Shown one piece after another: positions 35,501 through 44,600 of a DNA stretch of 59,885 nucleotides (positions are counted from its first letter, which is position 1; each line of letters opens with the position of its first letter). Both the position numbers and the translations under genes were made by a program. The notes beneath the pieces were generated by a model that saw nothing but the letters and a program-made list of their open reading frames with translations, was not told the origin of the DNA and did not search any database. Origin of the DNA: Clostridia bacterium (lineage in GTDB: Bacteria; Bacillota; Clostridia; Christensenellales; RUG350); NCBI GenBank assembly GCA_017631635.1, contig JAGBSX010000028.1:1-59885 (forward strand), read 5' to 3'.

Positions 35501-36964
35501 GTCACCGACGAGACTTTGATAGAATTGATATTCGAAGAGATACCTGCCATAGACCTAGAGGCTATGAATAGTGAAGACGTGGTGTACCATAAGGGCGAAG
35601 ACGGTATGCACGAGACTACCAAGGGCGAACTAGATGCTATCAACTCAACCGAGAGTGAAGATAGTAGATATACCGCATACAAATCAATGACTTTACTTGA
35701 CTTCGCATCATTAGATATGAGTGCCAAGGTCAAGGAGATAGAAATCGCTAGATATCTAGCCGACCCCGAGGGCAAAGTAAGTGGAGATTTGATAGTCAAG
35801 ATGCTATTTAGACAAGTAGATAGCGAATATCTATCCTCACTAGGCAAATACGATAAGGTATATATCAAGTCCGAAGGGGCTATGAAAAGAGTCTCCAAAG
35901 ATGAGGTAGATGGCCAGACTGTATATAGGTCTCTAACCATGTCCGAACTATCTAACATAGATATCAAGAGCATAGTAGACGATATGCAACTGGTAGACCT
36001 ACTAGATATCCAGCCAGACACTATGCTCGCCAAAATATTTATGGCAGAATATAGTGGCGAATTGGTAGCAGGAGATTATTATTACGTAGAAGACGGCAAG
36101 TACGTCAAGTATACTTATCCATCTGATCTCGAACCACAAGAGGGTACGGCGCTATACGTAGCCTTGAGTGTGAGCGATATGTCTAACAAGATGGAGAACT
36201 TGCTCATCATAGATATAGTGGACGTCGAGCCAAATACCCTGATGTCTGCGCTAGCATACGAAGAATTGGAGGAGGAGGATAAGGTAGAGGAGGGTACTAC
36301 CTACTACTATATACAAGGCAACGAGTATGTTCACTTCAAGTATACAGGTGATAGTAATACTTTGCCAGAATATCCACTATATAGACCTCGTGCAGTCAAT
36401 GAGTCTGCTGCCGCTAGTGAAAACTTGCTAGTCAGAGACGTCATCAACGTCAAGCCAGATTCGCTCATGTCAAACGTAGCGTATGCAGAGGTAGACGTAC
36501 TAGAGCCAGGTCATACCTACTACTATAGAAAAGGCGACGAGTATGTTCACTTCAAGTATACAGGTAAAGAAAACTACTCTCAGGTGTACAGGGCTGAGAA
36601 GATGAAAGATATGCCGGATCGTATGGCAAATCTCACCCTCACCGACGTACTAGGAGAGCCTAAGAGCAGGAACTTCTATGGAGATGGAAAGGAGCACTAT
36701 ACTAGCATATGGGCTATATTTGAGAAAGAAGAAGACGGCAAAACAACTATAGACGATATCAAACTAGCAGACCTAGAAGACCAGATATCTACTAGGATAA
36801 ATGTCGAAAAGATCACCCTAGGCACTCTAGAGAGATTGCAGGGAAAAGCGATAGAAGGTCTAGAAGACAGTAGAAACATTCCTGTCAAAGACCTCATAGA
36901 CTTCTACATTCAATACAAAAATATCTATACCCAAAACAAAGATACGATTAACAATTTGCCATAA
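32528..36964 (+). CDS. Giant membrane-anchored tandem-repeat protein, function unknown
   Basis: This 1478-residue protein has one N-terminal membrane helix (about 5-29, TISFLVGLLMGIILTLGSII) and then an acidic, Asp/Glu/Ser/Tyr-rich tract with no other hydrophobic segment, so most of it should be outside the membrane. About 14 beta-rich units of roughly 75-80 residues follow one another. Each has a leucine-rich start (TLATFMPDV), a middle LLKVLYRE, then YYRDDDGKM-like and YxALTxxEL patches. Pairs of units repeat at about residues 360, 517, 673 and 828, a 156-residue period, and some stretches are nearly identical in DNA. No catalytic motif, LPxTG signal or known domain is recognised. It follows argS by 15 bp and ends at a strong terminator. 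Confidence 0.8.
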   Translation: MRKTISFLVGLLMGIILTLGSIIGIPLYLLNSKSLSDVEDMTGADLGLFEDQEDVDGVMDMSILSLIGYTAGLLEGDENGKLTLEDLSTKLGFSSQLPTEFQQLYTLDLKSMSENPDQVSEIIMDSITVDMIMSMSKLDANDGSFGSMLAGISDMSLSSVLGGVDNLPIGIIAGITPNEYYAEDSAIVTYYKNHIGYTTPVVSEQPDDLNDLLRKLLFKADDNGEYIAYIQPTRDGAYAYLKYEMLHVTNDTARYDLVDGEYKLLKSPDLTDANLYVKVRGNYLSVEDATALYVLYASAPRYNATDISAMSDMQSVVGDLTLGDLASLMGLEQMALLESLMGYTIDELGSSPDVFEDIEIATLLGDEIADTMLSNILLKKMTTIPSIGDKVWVDIAGVKTYIQLNSDNIDDYSEYYQSITLGELSDGGFSDMTLAQLMPEVDDELLLKVLYRELDSDYKCREGEIVYYRDDDGKMIEIVCQDSASIPDGETIYKALTISELTSGGIDINSIVQDLEVAGFLGEEISDTVMKNILFTKTTPPNVGDEIWVDVEGVMKLVPVDQGILDTYSVFYRSLTIGELADSSFEDITLATFVPNVDNEVLLKVLYREKESGYQFEKGEVFYVKDTDGKMKEITYQDSTSIPDGEKLYLAVTLGELSNGIDMEAILSDIQIATLLGDEIADEMLSKILFKKTSTPLIGEKTWVEVDGVMTLVKVDQDILSAYTTYYRAITVSELTDEDMSNMTLATFMPDVTDDILLKVLYREVESGYVYSEGKTIYYRGDDGKMVEVVFCQDSDSIPEGEKVYKALTFSEFIDEGIDVESILQEIELAPLMGESGVSDSLFIEIMFDRVDNNTLSVCDEVYRLESGVMKPYVIKDNSDLAETNKYFKSKTVSQLMNMQLENLEIVKFVSNSADDLIVAILYDKVDTSTLTNGDTVYYKSGGVMVEAEYTHPMRDMSLYKGVSIKDFGSVNITERVKNLSVVEFLSSDGKVTDETLIELIFEEIPAIDLEAMNSEDVVYHKGEDGMHETTKGELDAINSTESEDSRYTAYKSMTLLDFASLDMSAKVKEIEIARYLADPEGKVSGDLIVKMLFRQVDSEYLSSLGKYDKVYIKSEGAMKRVSKDEVDGQTVYRSLTMSELSNIDIKSIVDDMQLVDLLDIQPDTMLAKIFMAEYSGELVAGDYYYVEDGKYVKYTYPSDLEPQEGTALYVALSVSDMSNKMENLLIIDIVDVEPNTLMSALAYEELEEEDKVEEGTTYYYIQGNEYVHFKYTGDSNTLPEYPLYRPRAVNESAAASENLLVRDVINVKPDSLMSNVAYAEVDVLEPGHTYYYRKGDEYVHFKYTGKENYSQVYRAEKMKDMPDRMANLTLTDVLGEPKSRNFYGDGKEHYTSIWAIFEKEEDGKTTIDDIKLADLEDQISTRINVEKITLGTLERLQGKAIEGLEDSRNIPVKDLIDFYIQYKNIYTQNKDTINNLP

Positions 36965-36984
36965 TATCCATCTGTAGGATAAAT

Positions 36985-37012
36985 AAGTAAGGCACGACTG
37001 TGCCTTACTTTT
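36985..37012 (+). terminator. Terminator after the repeat protein
   Basis: An 11-bp stem AAGTAAGGCAC/GTGCCTTACTT with a GACT loop and a TT tail. Confidence 0.85.
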
Positions 37013-37029
37013 GGCAATAGAGGAGAAGT

Positions 37030-37842
37030 ATGAAACTCAAAGTATACGCCAAAGTAAATCTAGCACTATACGTGACTGCCAAGGGAGTGATGCACTCTCT
37101 AGACGGTGTGATGGCTAGTGTGGGTATATACGACGAGATAGAGGTGGTAGAGAGTACTCATACCCAAGTGTATATGGACGGCGTGCAAGTAGACGAGACA
37201 AATAGCGCCTACAAAGCAATCCGAGCATTTGAGAGGAGATATCACCCTGTATCCGTGCGAGTAGATATATCAAAAGGTATACCTATGCAGGCTGGACTAG
37301 GAGGCTCGAGTGCCGATAGCGCAGGAGTATTGTATGCGCTAGGCAAGATATACGACAAGCCGGTAGACGTACTAGCCCTAGAGTGTGGTAGCGACGTACC
37401 ATTTATGCTAGTGGGAGGAGTGGCTAGAGTAGGAGGTATAGGAGAGAGTGTCTCTACTATCCCCTTGAGTGACTACCCTTCTATACTCATAGTCAAGGGG
37501 GAGGGTGGAGTGTCTACTCCACTAGCCTATGCTACCTACGACCAGATGAATATACCTATCTCAAATCATACCCTAGAGGCTATAGAGACTATTCGCCGTG
37601 GGGTGTATGATAGTGAGTATCTAGCCAACGATTTGCAAGCACCTGCTATCAGGTTAAACCCTGATATAGCACGCATACAATCTACTCTATCAGAGTGTGG
37701 GCTCAAAGCCGTGATGAGTGGTAGTGGTAGCGCCGTATGGGCTATAGGAGATAATTTGGTAGAGGTGTATAGAGCGCTAGAGGGTAGGTATCCGTACGTC
37801 AAGTTGACTAATATAGTACAAAGAGGAATAGTAGAGTTATGA
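37030..37842 (+). CDS. ispE: 4-diphosphocytidyl-2-C-methyl-D-erythritol kinase
   Basis: The 270-residue GHMP kinase of the MEP isoprenoid pathway phosphorylates CDP-ME. The glycine-rich ATP loop PMQAGLGGSSADSAG (about 88-102), the N-terminal YAKVNLALYV and the C-terminal MSGSGSAVWAI are clear. It is slightly shorter than typical IspE (about 285), mainly in the middle loops. AGAGGAGAAGT precedes ATG. The stop overlaps the next start by four bases. Confidence 0.92.
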   Translation: MKLKVYAKVNLALYVTAKGVMHSLDGVMASVGIYDEIEVVESTHTQVYMDGVQVDETNSAYKAIRAFERRYHPVSVRVDISKGIPMQAGLGGSSADSAGVLYALGKIYDKPVDVLALECGSDVPFMLVGGVARVGGIGESVSTIPLSDYPSILIVKGEGGVSTPLAYATYDQMNIPISNHTLEAIETIRRGVYDSEYLANDLQAPAIRLNPDIARIQSTLSECGLKAVMSGSGSAVWAIGDNLVEVYRALEGRYPYVKLTNIVQRGIVEL

Positions 37843-38921
37843 ATAAAAGACTAAATGCAAATCACGCAGGACTAGTATTGATATTTTCTATACTATTTAT
37901 GTACCTATTGCCTACCATAGTGGACGTCATATTGATACTATGTGGTGTGGATAGCGAAGGGGCAGTTTACGAGTGGATATCTTCAGCCACTTCGTCGATA
38001 GCCATACTACTAGCCGTCATTGTGATAGCCAAAGGAAAAGAAGACTTTGGACCAAGAGAGGTATTCAATCTAAAAAAAGTAACTACCCAACCTTCGCTGT
38101 TGTCTAGGATTGCGTACGTGATAGGCATATGTATTACTTTATTGATGTTCTCCTCTCCTATACTCTCATATTTGACGGCAGGACTAGTCGAACTAGGCTT
38201 TGATACAGGCATAGTGTCCTATCCAGACGTGAGGGGAGGATATTTTTTCGTAGGAGTATTGGTACTAGCGATACTGCCTGCGCTTAGCGAAGAGTTGCTC
38301 ACTAGAGGAGTATTGCTCACTTCTTTGAAGAAGGGTGGCTATATATACGGCATATTGATGAGTGGACTACTATTTGCGATAATGCACGGCAATCCTTTGC
38401 AACTCATACATCAATTTTTGCTAGGGGCTATATATGGATATATAGTGATAGTGTCAAATAGTATACTGCCTGCTATCTTGGGACATTTTTTCAATAATTT
38501 TATGTCAGTAGGCATAATGGCACTCTTGCCTAGCGAGGCGTTAAATCAACCGGACCCAACTCTCGCTCAGTTGTTAGAGCCTACTACTTTGATAGGCAAT
38601 ATATCTACCGTGTTGATATCTGGTATGATATTGGTTATGCTAATCATAGGATACACCAACCTGATGTTGTCTATCAAAAATGACGAAATCATCAAAGACA
38701 CTATATCTAGAGGTGGAGACGTCAAACAACTAAATCTAGTCAATAGTATCAAGGGTGTAGGTATAGCCAAAGTGTGCGAGTACCTAGACGAGTCTCCTGC
38801 GAAGGGGGAGGATAGTACTGCTAGTAGTCGTATGAGCAAATGGTTATTTGTCGCTATAGGTATGCTAGTAGCATTGTGGATAGTCAATACACTCGTAGGA
38901 TTTGGGGTAATAGTAATTTGA
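37839..38921 (+). CDS. CPBP-family intramembrane metalloprotease (first copy)
   Basis: The 360-residue polytopic protein (about 8 helices) has the CPBP/Abi motifs: EELLTRGVLL (Glu-Glu and Arg), FAIMHGNPLQLIHQFLLGAI (His), and a third GHFFNNFM (His and Asn). CPBP proteases cleave or process prenylated proteins or bacteriocin-related peptides and may give immunity. The substrate is unknown. It starts within the ispE stop codon and overlaps the second CPBP gene by four bases, so the three are translated together. Confidence 0.85.
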   Translation: MNKRLNANHAGLVLIFSILFMYLLPTIVDVILILCGVDSEGAVYEWISSATSSIAILLAVIVIAKGKEDFGPREVFNLKKVTTQPSLLSRIAYVIGICITLLMFSSPILSYLTAGLVELGFDTGIVSYPDVRGGYFFVGVLVLAILPALSEELLTRGVLLTSLKKGGYIYGILMSGLLFAIMHGNPLQLIHQFLLGAIYGYIVIVSNSILPAILGHFFNNFMSVGIMALLPSEALNQPDPTLAQLLEPTTLIGNISTVLISGMILVMLIIGYTNLMLSIKNDEIIKDTISRGGDVKQLNLVNSIKGVGIAKVCEYLDESPAKGEDSTASSRMSKWLFVAIGMLVALWIVNTLVGFGVIVI

Positions 38922-39850
38922 AGTTAACTGCTAAAAACTTATTGTTCGCAGGATATTTTGCGACTATGCTCACACTCACTCTAATCAGAGTGTTGTTTGC
39001 GCTAGATATATTTGAGGTGGAGACATCTTCGTTGTTTAGCGTGCTAGCGCAATTTGTCGCTATGGGCATAGTGCCTATTACTTTCACTATATTATCCTCT
39101 AGTAGGCAGAGAGACAGGGGATATTTTGCATCTACTATGCGTATAGGAGAGAGGACTCCTATCAAGATATGGATAGCAGTAGTCGTACTAGGCATAGCAC
39201 AACTAATGCTAAACGGTATATCCTCCAACGTGTGGCAAAGTATGCTAGACGTGATAGGATTCACAAAACCTCACTCAATCCCAAATACTTATTCGACCAC
39301 TAGCGCTCTCATAGTGGGCATACTGCTCACAGGCATATTGCCTGCAATATTTGAAGAAATCACGCATAGAGGTATGCTGATGAGTGCCGTAGGTAGAGAA
39401 AGTTCGCTATCAACTATACTCATATCAGCCCTAGCCTTTGCGCTAATGCACCAAAATATCGTGCAACAAGCACACACCTTCGTAGGTGGAGTGATATTTG
39501 GCATGGTGGCGCTATATACAGGCAATATACTATGCGCCATGCTACTGCACGCTATGAATAATATCTACGTGGTACTATCTACTCACGCTACCTACAATGG
39601 TGGCATAATGGCAGATATACAGAAGTTTTTCGTCGATTTGTATTTTGGAGGGGAGACGTGGGTGAGAGTACTATTGACGGCGCTAGTCGTATCGGCGACA
39701 GTCGTAGCAGGAGTATATATATACAAGCATAGAGTACCCACTACACCTAGTACCCCTATGAGTAGCGTGGACAAAGTGTTTTTTAGTTCAGCGCTTATAC
39801 TGGGACTAGGTGGAGTAGTGATGACTCTAGTGGCAGGTCTATTGAGATAG
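38918..39850 (+). CDS. CPBP-family intramembrane metalloprotease (second copy)
   Basis: A 310-residue paralogue of the preceding gene, with the same motifs: EEITHRGMLM, LMHQNIVQQAHTFVGGVIFG and HAMNN. A TTG start at 38918 (TTGA overlap with the previous stop) is preferred; extending further upstream would read through the previous gene in another frame. The two copies differ widely in sequence, so the duplication is old. Separate substrates or a heterodimer are possible. Confidence 0.82.
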   Translation: MKLTAKNLLFAGYFATMLTLTLIRVLFALDIFEVETSSLFSVLAQFVAMGIVPITFTILSSSRQRDRGYFASTMRIGERTPIKIWIAVVVLGIAQLMLNGISSNVWQSMLDVIGFTKPHSIPNTYSTTSALIVGILLTGILPAIFEEITHRGMLMSAVGRESSLSTILISALAFALMHQNIVQQAHTFVGGVIFGMVALYTGNILCAMLLHAMNNIYVVLSTHATYNGGIMADIQKFFVDLYFGGETWVRVLLTALVVSATVVAGVYIYKHRVPTTPSTPMSSVDKVFFSSALILGLGGVVMTLVAGLLR

Positions 39851-39864
39851 AGCATATAATAAGT

Positions 39865-40686
39865 ATGCTATATTATTCGTACCAAGATTACGTCGACAAT
39901 ATCAACCTTTGTATCAAGTTGGGATATACGGTAGAGAGGATAGGTATATCCCACGCAGGGTTGCCTATATACGCTATACACAGAGGGCGTTTTGACACTC
40001 CCCAAGTACTATTGCACGCATCTATACACGCTAGAGAGCATATCACCTCTCTGCTCCTAGAGGACCTAATGCACCACTCCACTCACGAAGTAGGAGTATG
40101 GTACGTGCCTATGCTCAACCCAGACGGTGTGAGGATAGCCACCGAGGGAGTAGGTTGGCTAGGAGAGGATAGGGCTAGATTTGTACAGAGTATATGCCCA
40201 GATACCTCTATATACAAGGCGAATATGAGAGGAGTAGATCTCAACGTCAATTTTGATGCAGGATGGTCGGAGGGAGTAGGAAACGTGAGTACACCTGCCT
40301 CCCAAGGCTACGTGGGAGTATCTCCTTTTAGCGAGAGAGAAAGTGTGGCTATCAGAGACTTTACCTACAGGGTGAGACCTAGATTGACTATATCGTACCA
40401 CTCCAAGGGAGAGGTGATATACTACACCTACCGTGGCGAAGGGGAGGAGTACGAGAGCGAGGCGCTAGAATTCGCAAGGCTATTGTCATATACGATAGCG
40501 TATTCGCCAAATAGTGCAGGTGGATACAAGGACTGGTATCTACTCAACAAGATGGGTATGGGATTGACTATAGAGATAGGTAGCGACGAGTACGAGCACC
40601 CTTATCCATATAGCGATTATCATAGGATATACAATGCGCATAGGGATATAATTAGCCTTTGCGCCAAGGTAGTGAGGAATATATGA
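39865..40686 (+). CDS. M14-family zinc carboxypeptidase
   Basis: The 273-residue protein has the M14 zinc motif (HAREH, about residues 55-59, HxxE) in HASIHAREHITSLL, a substrate-carboxylate Asn/Arg region (RGVDLNVNFDAGW), the third zinc ligand His in TISYHSKGE and the catalytic Glu in GLTIEIGSDE. This resembles the gamma-D-glutamyl-L-diamino acid endopeptidases of spore formers. No signal peptide is visible. It lies 14 bp after the CPBP gene and overlaps tadA by four bases. Confidence 0.88.
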   Translation: MLYYSYQDYVDNINLCIKLGYTVERIGISHAGLPIYAIHRGRFDTPQVLLHASIHAREHITSLLLEDLMHHSTHEVGVWYVPMLNPDGVRIATEGVGWLGEDRARFVQSICPDTSIYKANMRGVDLNVNFDAGWSEGVGNVSTPASQGYVGVSPFSERESVAIRDFTYRVRPRLTISYHSKGEVIYYTYRGEGEEYESEALEFARLLSYTIAYSPNSAGGYKDWYLLNKMGMGLTIEIGSDEYEHPYPYSDYHRIYNAHRDIISLCAKVVRNI

Positions 40687-41114
40687 ATTTTATGAAAATA
40701 GCCCTAGAGGAGGCTATGATAGCCAAGGGACTAGACGAAGTCCCCGTAGGCGCTGTCATAGTCAAGGACGGACAAGTCGTCGCTAGAGGGCATAATCTAC
40801 GAGAAAGTACCAAAGATGCTACTATGCACGCAGAGATAGTGGCTATTAGACAAGCCTGTGAGAAGATAGGTGACTGGAGACTAGAAGGTTGTGATATTTA
40901 CGTGACGCTAGAGCCTTGTCCTATGTGTATGGGGGCGATACTAAATAGCCGTGTGGCTAGAGTATATTATGGAGCGTACGATATCAAATCAGGTGCTTGT
41001 GGCTCTAGATACGATTTGAGAGAAGGGTGCTATCACAAGGCAGAGGTGACAGGTGGCGTGCTCAACGAACAATGCGCGCAGATGCTCGGTGATTATTTTA
41101 AGGAGAAGAGATAA
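40683..41114 (+). CDS. tadA: tRNA-specific adenosine deaminase TadA
   Basis: The 143-residue zinc deaminase has H49-A-E51 and P78-C79-P-M-C82, the cytidine/adenosine deaminase site, and DWRLEGCDIYVTLEP. TadA makes inosine at the wobble base of tRNA-Arg(ACG). The ATG at 40683 overlaps the upstream stop (ATGA) and is preferred over an in-frame start at 40659. It directly precedes pth. Confidence 0.93.
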   Translation: MNFMKIALEEAMIAKGLDEVPVGAVIVKDGQVVARGHNLRESTKDATMHAEIVAIRQACEKIGDWRLEGCDIYVTLEPCPMCMGAILNSRVARVYYGAYDIKSGACGSRYDLREGCYHKAEVTGGVLNEQCAQMLGDYFKEKR

Positions 41115-41678
41115 ATGTTGTTGATAATAGGACTAGGCAATCCAGGTAGTCAATATGATAAGACTTATCACAATATGGGATATATGACCTTAGACAAAGT
41201 GGCAGATGAGATGGGCGTGAAATTCAAAGATACCAAGTGCAAGGCGCTAGTGGCAGAGAAATTTGTCGCAGGTGAAAAGGTGGTGCTCGCCAAACCCCTC
41301 ACGTATATGAACCTATCTGGTGATAGCGTGAGAGAATTGATGGGGTATTATAAGGCTACTGCCAAGGATATCGTGGTGGTATACGACGATATTGATCTAG
41401 CGAGAGGTGGACTACGTATTCGCAAGGAGGGTAGCGCCGGCACTCACAATGGTATGAGAGATATAATAGCCAAGATAAATACCAAAGAGTTCGTGAGAGT
41501 GCGTGTGGGAGTAGGTAGACCACCAGAGTATATGGATCTCAAAGATTACGTACTGTCTAGACCTAGTGGAGAGAATTTGACGCTTATCGAGGGCGCTATA
41601 TCAAATGCTAGTCAAGCCGTAGTCAAGTATATAGATACTAGAGATATCGAAGCAGTCATGCGCACGTATCAAAAATAG
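41115..41678 (+). CDS. pth: Peptidyl-tRNA hydrolase
   Basis: The 187-residue protein begins with GLGNPGSQYDKTYHNMGY, which holds the catalytic His (H19), and contains YDDIDLARGGLRIRKEGSAG with the active-site Asp and GTHNGMRDI. It recycles peptidyl-tRNA. It abuts the tadA stop codon and is followed by mfd, a frequent pth-mfd order in Bacillota. Confidence 0.95.
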   Translation: MLLIIGLGNPGSQYDKTYHNMGYMTLDKVADEMGVKFKDTKCKALVAEKFVAGEKVVLAKPLTYMNLSGDSVRELMGYYKATAKDIVVVYDDIDLARGGLRIRKEGSAGTHNGMRDIIAKINTKEFVRVRVGVGRPPEYMDLKDYVLSRPSGENLTLIEGAISNASQAVVKYIDTRDIEAVMRTYQK

Positions 41679-41687
41679 GTGTATAAT

Positions 41688-44600
41688 ATGCAGTTGAGAG
41701 ATTTGTTGGCTAAACCTATATCAGTCGAATTTGGCAAAGTGATAGAGGTGCTAAATAGAGGTGGCAAGGTGTCTATATTTGGTATGGACGCCTCGCACAA
41801 GGCGCATTTGGCAGAGGAGTTGAATACCTCTGTCTTATTCGTGTGCGCTGATTTGGTCGAACAATCTCGAATATTTGAAAATATCCAAAATCTACTCAGG
41901 CTCAAGGGGGAGAGTGAAGATAGCGTACAGATATTGAGGGAGAGAGAGGACGTGTTGTCTAGACAAGCCACCCTCTCCAAAGAGCAGACTTATATGAGAC
42001 TAGAGACTCTGGACAAGTTGCTATTAGGCGAGGTGAAGTATCTCATAGCCACCCCTGAGTCTCTCATCAATTATCTACCCAACAAGGATAAATTTGTCTC
42101 AAATACCCTAGTACTACGCAAAGGCCATACTCTAGAGGATAGTCTAGCACGACAACTAGTCAATGCAGGATATCGCAGGACGGACGTGGTGGATAGCAAA
42201 GGTTGTTTTTTAAATAGAGGAGACGTGGTGGATATATATCCTATAGGCTCGCAAGCCCCCGTGAGGATAGAACTATGGGGAGATACGATAGAGACTATCA
42301 AATACTACGACCCTCTGAGTATGCAGATGCTCTCGTCAGTAGACGAGATACGTATATTGCCAGCAGTAGACGTGCTGTACGATATGCCAAACGAGGTAGT
42401 GGCAGACAAGATAAAGGGACTAGGGTACAAGTATCTGTGTCCAGATAGCGTCTCTAGGCGAAAAGTCATAGAGAGTGACGTACTACTAGATCTAGAGAGT
42501 GGAGTGTCTGCGTCAAAGTATTCGTGGATACTTCCATTTGTCAAAGAGGGTATGTCCACCATATACGATTATCTACCTAGTGATACCGTGGTAGTGTACG
42601 ACGAGTGCAAGGCGCTAGTAGACAAATTGACTACTTTGTATAGCGAGCACTCCAAGCGTGTATCCACTCTAGCAGAGAGTGGCGAATTGACTACCCAGCA
42701 TATATGCGCCATACTCCCTATGGAGCAGGTGTACAAGAGAGAGGGTAGTCTACTAGCGTATCAGCAAATCACTACTGCCAACAATATATTTAATCCAGAC
42801 TACGTAGAGAGTTTTAAGACGACTGCATTGTCTAGATATTTTAGCGATAGCCGTAGTCTCGTAGACGATTTGCTAAAATGGAGACAAAACGGCTACACGG
42901 TAGTGCTACTAGCCCCCACCCAAGATGATGCGCTATCGTTGAGCAAAGAGATAAACAAGGATATATTCGCACATTTATCCTCTATAGAGGATATACCACT
43001 AGACGCTATATCGGTGGTGGGCGCTAATATCAAGGATAGCCTAGTATTTCACAAGAGCAAGACTGTGCTTATCGGCAACTCGAGTCTTTCTCGCAAAAAG
43101 TCTAGGGCACACGCTAGGCGAAAGAGGGACAATTTCGTGATGCCCTCCTCTGGAGAATACGTAGTACACGACGTACACGGTATAGGATTGTTTAGAGGTG
43201 TCAAGCGTATACGCACGGACGTGGAGAAAGAGTATGCAGAGATAGAGTATAGAGACGGAGACCTACTATACGTGTCTGTGGAGCAAATGGACCTCGTGGA
43301 GAGGTATAGTGGCTCGGACAATCAACCTATTCTCTCCAAAATAGGTGGCAAAGAATTCTCCAAAATCAAAGAAAAAGTCAAAGCATCAGTCAAAGACCTC
43401 GCTATCAACCTAGTAGAATTGTACAAAGAAAGAGAAGAAAAGAGAGGGTTTAGGTATAGCGAAGATAGTCCTTATCAGATAGAGTTTGAAAATGCTTTTG
43501 AATACGAAGAAACCCAAGACCAACTAGTGGCAGTCGAAGAAATCAAGGCTGATATGCAGAGTGGTCGTATCATGGATAGACTACTATGTGGTGACGTAGG
43601 ATATGGCAAGACCGAGGTGGCTCTGAGGGCTATATTCAAGGCTATATTGGACGGTAAACAATGCGCTATCCTAGCCCCTACCACCATACTCTCTCAACAG
43701 CACTACAATACTGCCTTTGAGAGACTATCGCCCTATGGTATAGAGGTGGCTGTAGTCAATAGGTTCAAAAAGCCCAAAGAGATACAAAATACTCTAGTAG
43801 ACATAGCCACAGGCAAGGTAAATCTAGTGTGTGGTACGCATAGACTACTCAGCAAAGACGTGGTGTTTAGCGACCTAGGACTGCTAGTGCTAGATGAAGA
43901 ACAGAGATTTGGCGTGGAGGACAAGGAGAAGATAAAGGACCTCAAGAGAGACGTCAACGTCCTCACTCTGTCTGCTACTCCTATCCCACGTACATTGCAT
44001 ATGTCATTGTCAGGTATCAGAGATATTAGCGTGCTAGAGACTCCTCCCAAGGGTAGGCTAGCCGTAGAGACTCACGTGTGCGAACTTACCGATTCGCTCA
44101 TAGTAGACGCTGTGATGAGAGAGTACAATAGAGGTGGTCAATGTTTCGTACTATTCAACAAGGTGCAAGGTATCAATACATTTGCCGAAAAGTTGAGAAA
44201 TCTGATACCTGATATCAATATAGGTGTGGCGCACGGACAGATGTCCAACGAAGTGCTAGAGAAGAGAATAGCCGAATTTTACAATGGAGATAGTGACGTG
44301 CTACTGTCTACTACCATCATAGAAAACGGCATTGATTTGCCTAGAGCAAATACTATCATAGTCGCAAATGCCGACAAGTTGGGACTCTCCCAACTATACC
44401 AACTACGAGGTAGAGTGGGCCGTAGCGATAGACTAGCGCACGCGTACTTTACTTACGAAGAGGGCAAAGTGCTCACAGAGGACGCCTACAAGAGATTGAC
44501 GGCGCTGATGGAGTACACGGACCTAGGCTCTGGATTTAAGATAGCCATGAGAGACCTAGAGATAAGAGGTTCTGGCAATATACTAGGCAAAGAACAGTCT

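Noticed and set aside
39855-39864. TATAAT before the M14 peptidase as a leaderless start
   Set aside because: No -35 box lies at the right distance, and the gene is tightly packed behind its neighbour, so read-through is simpler.
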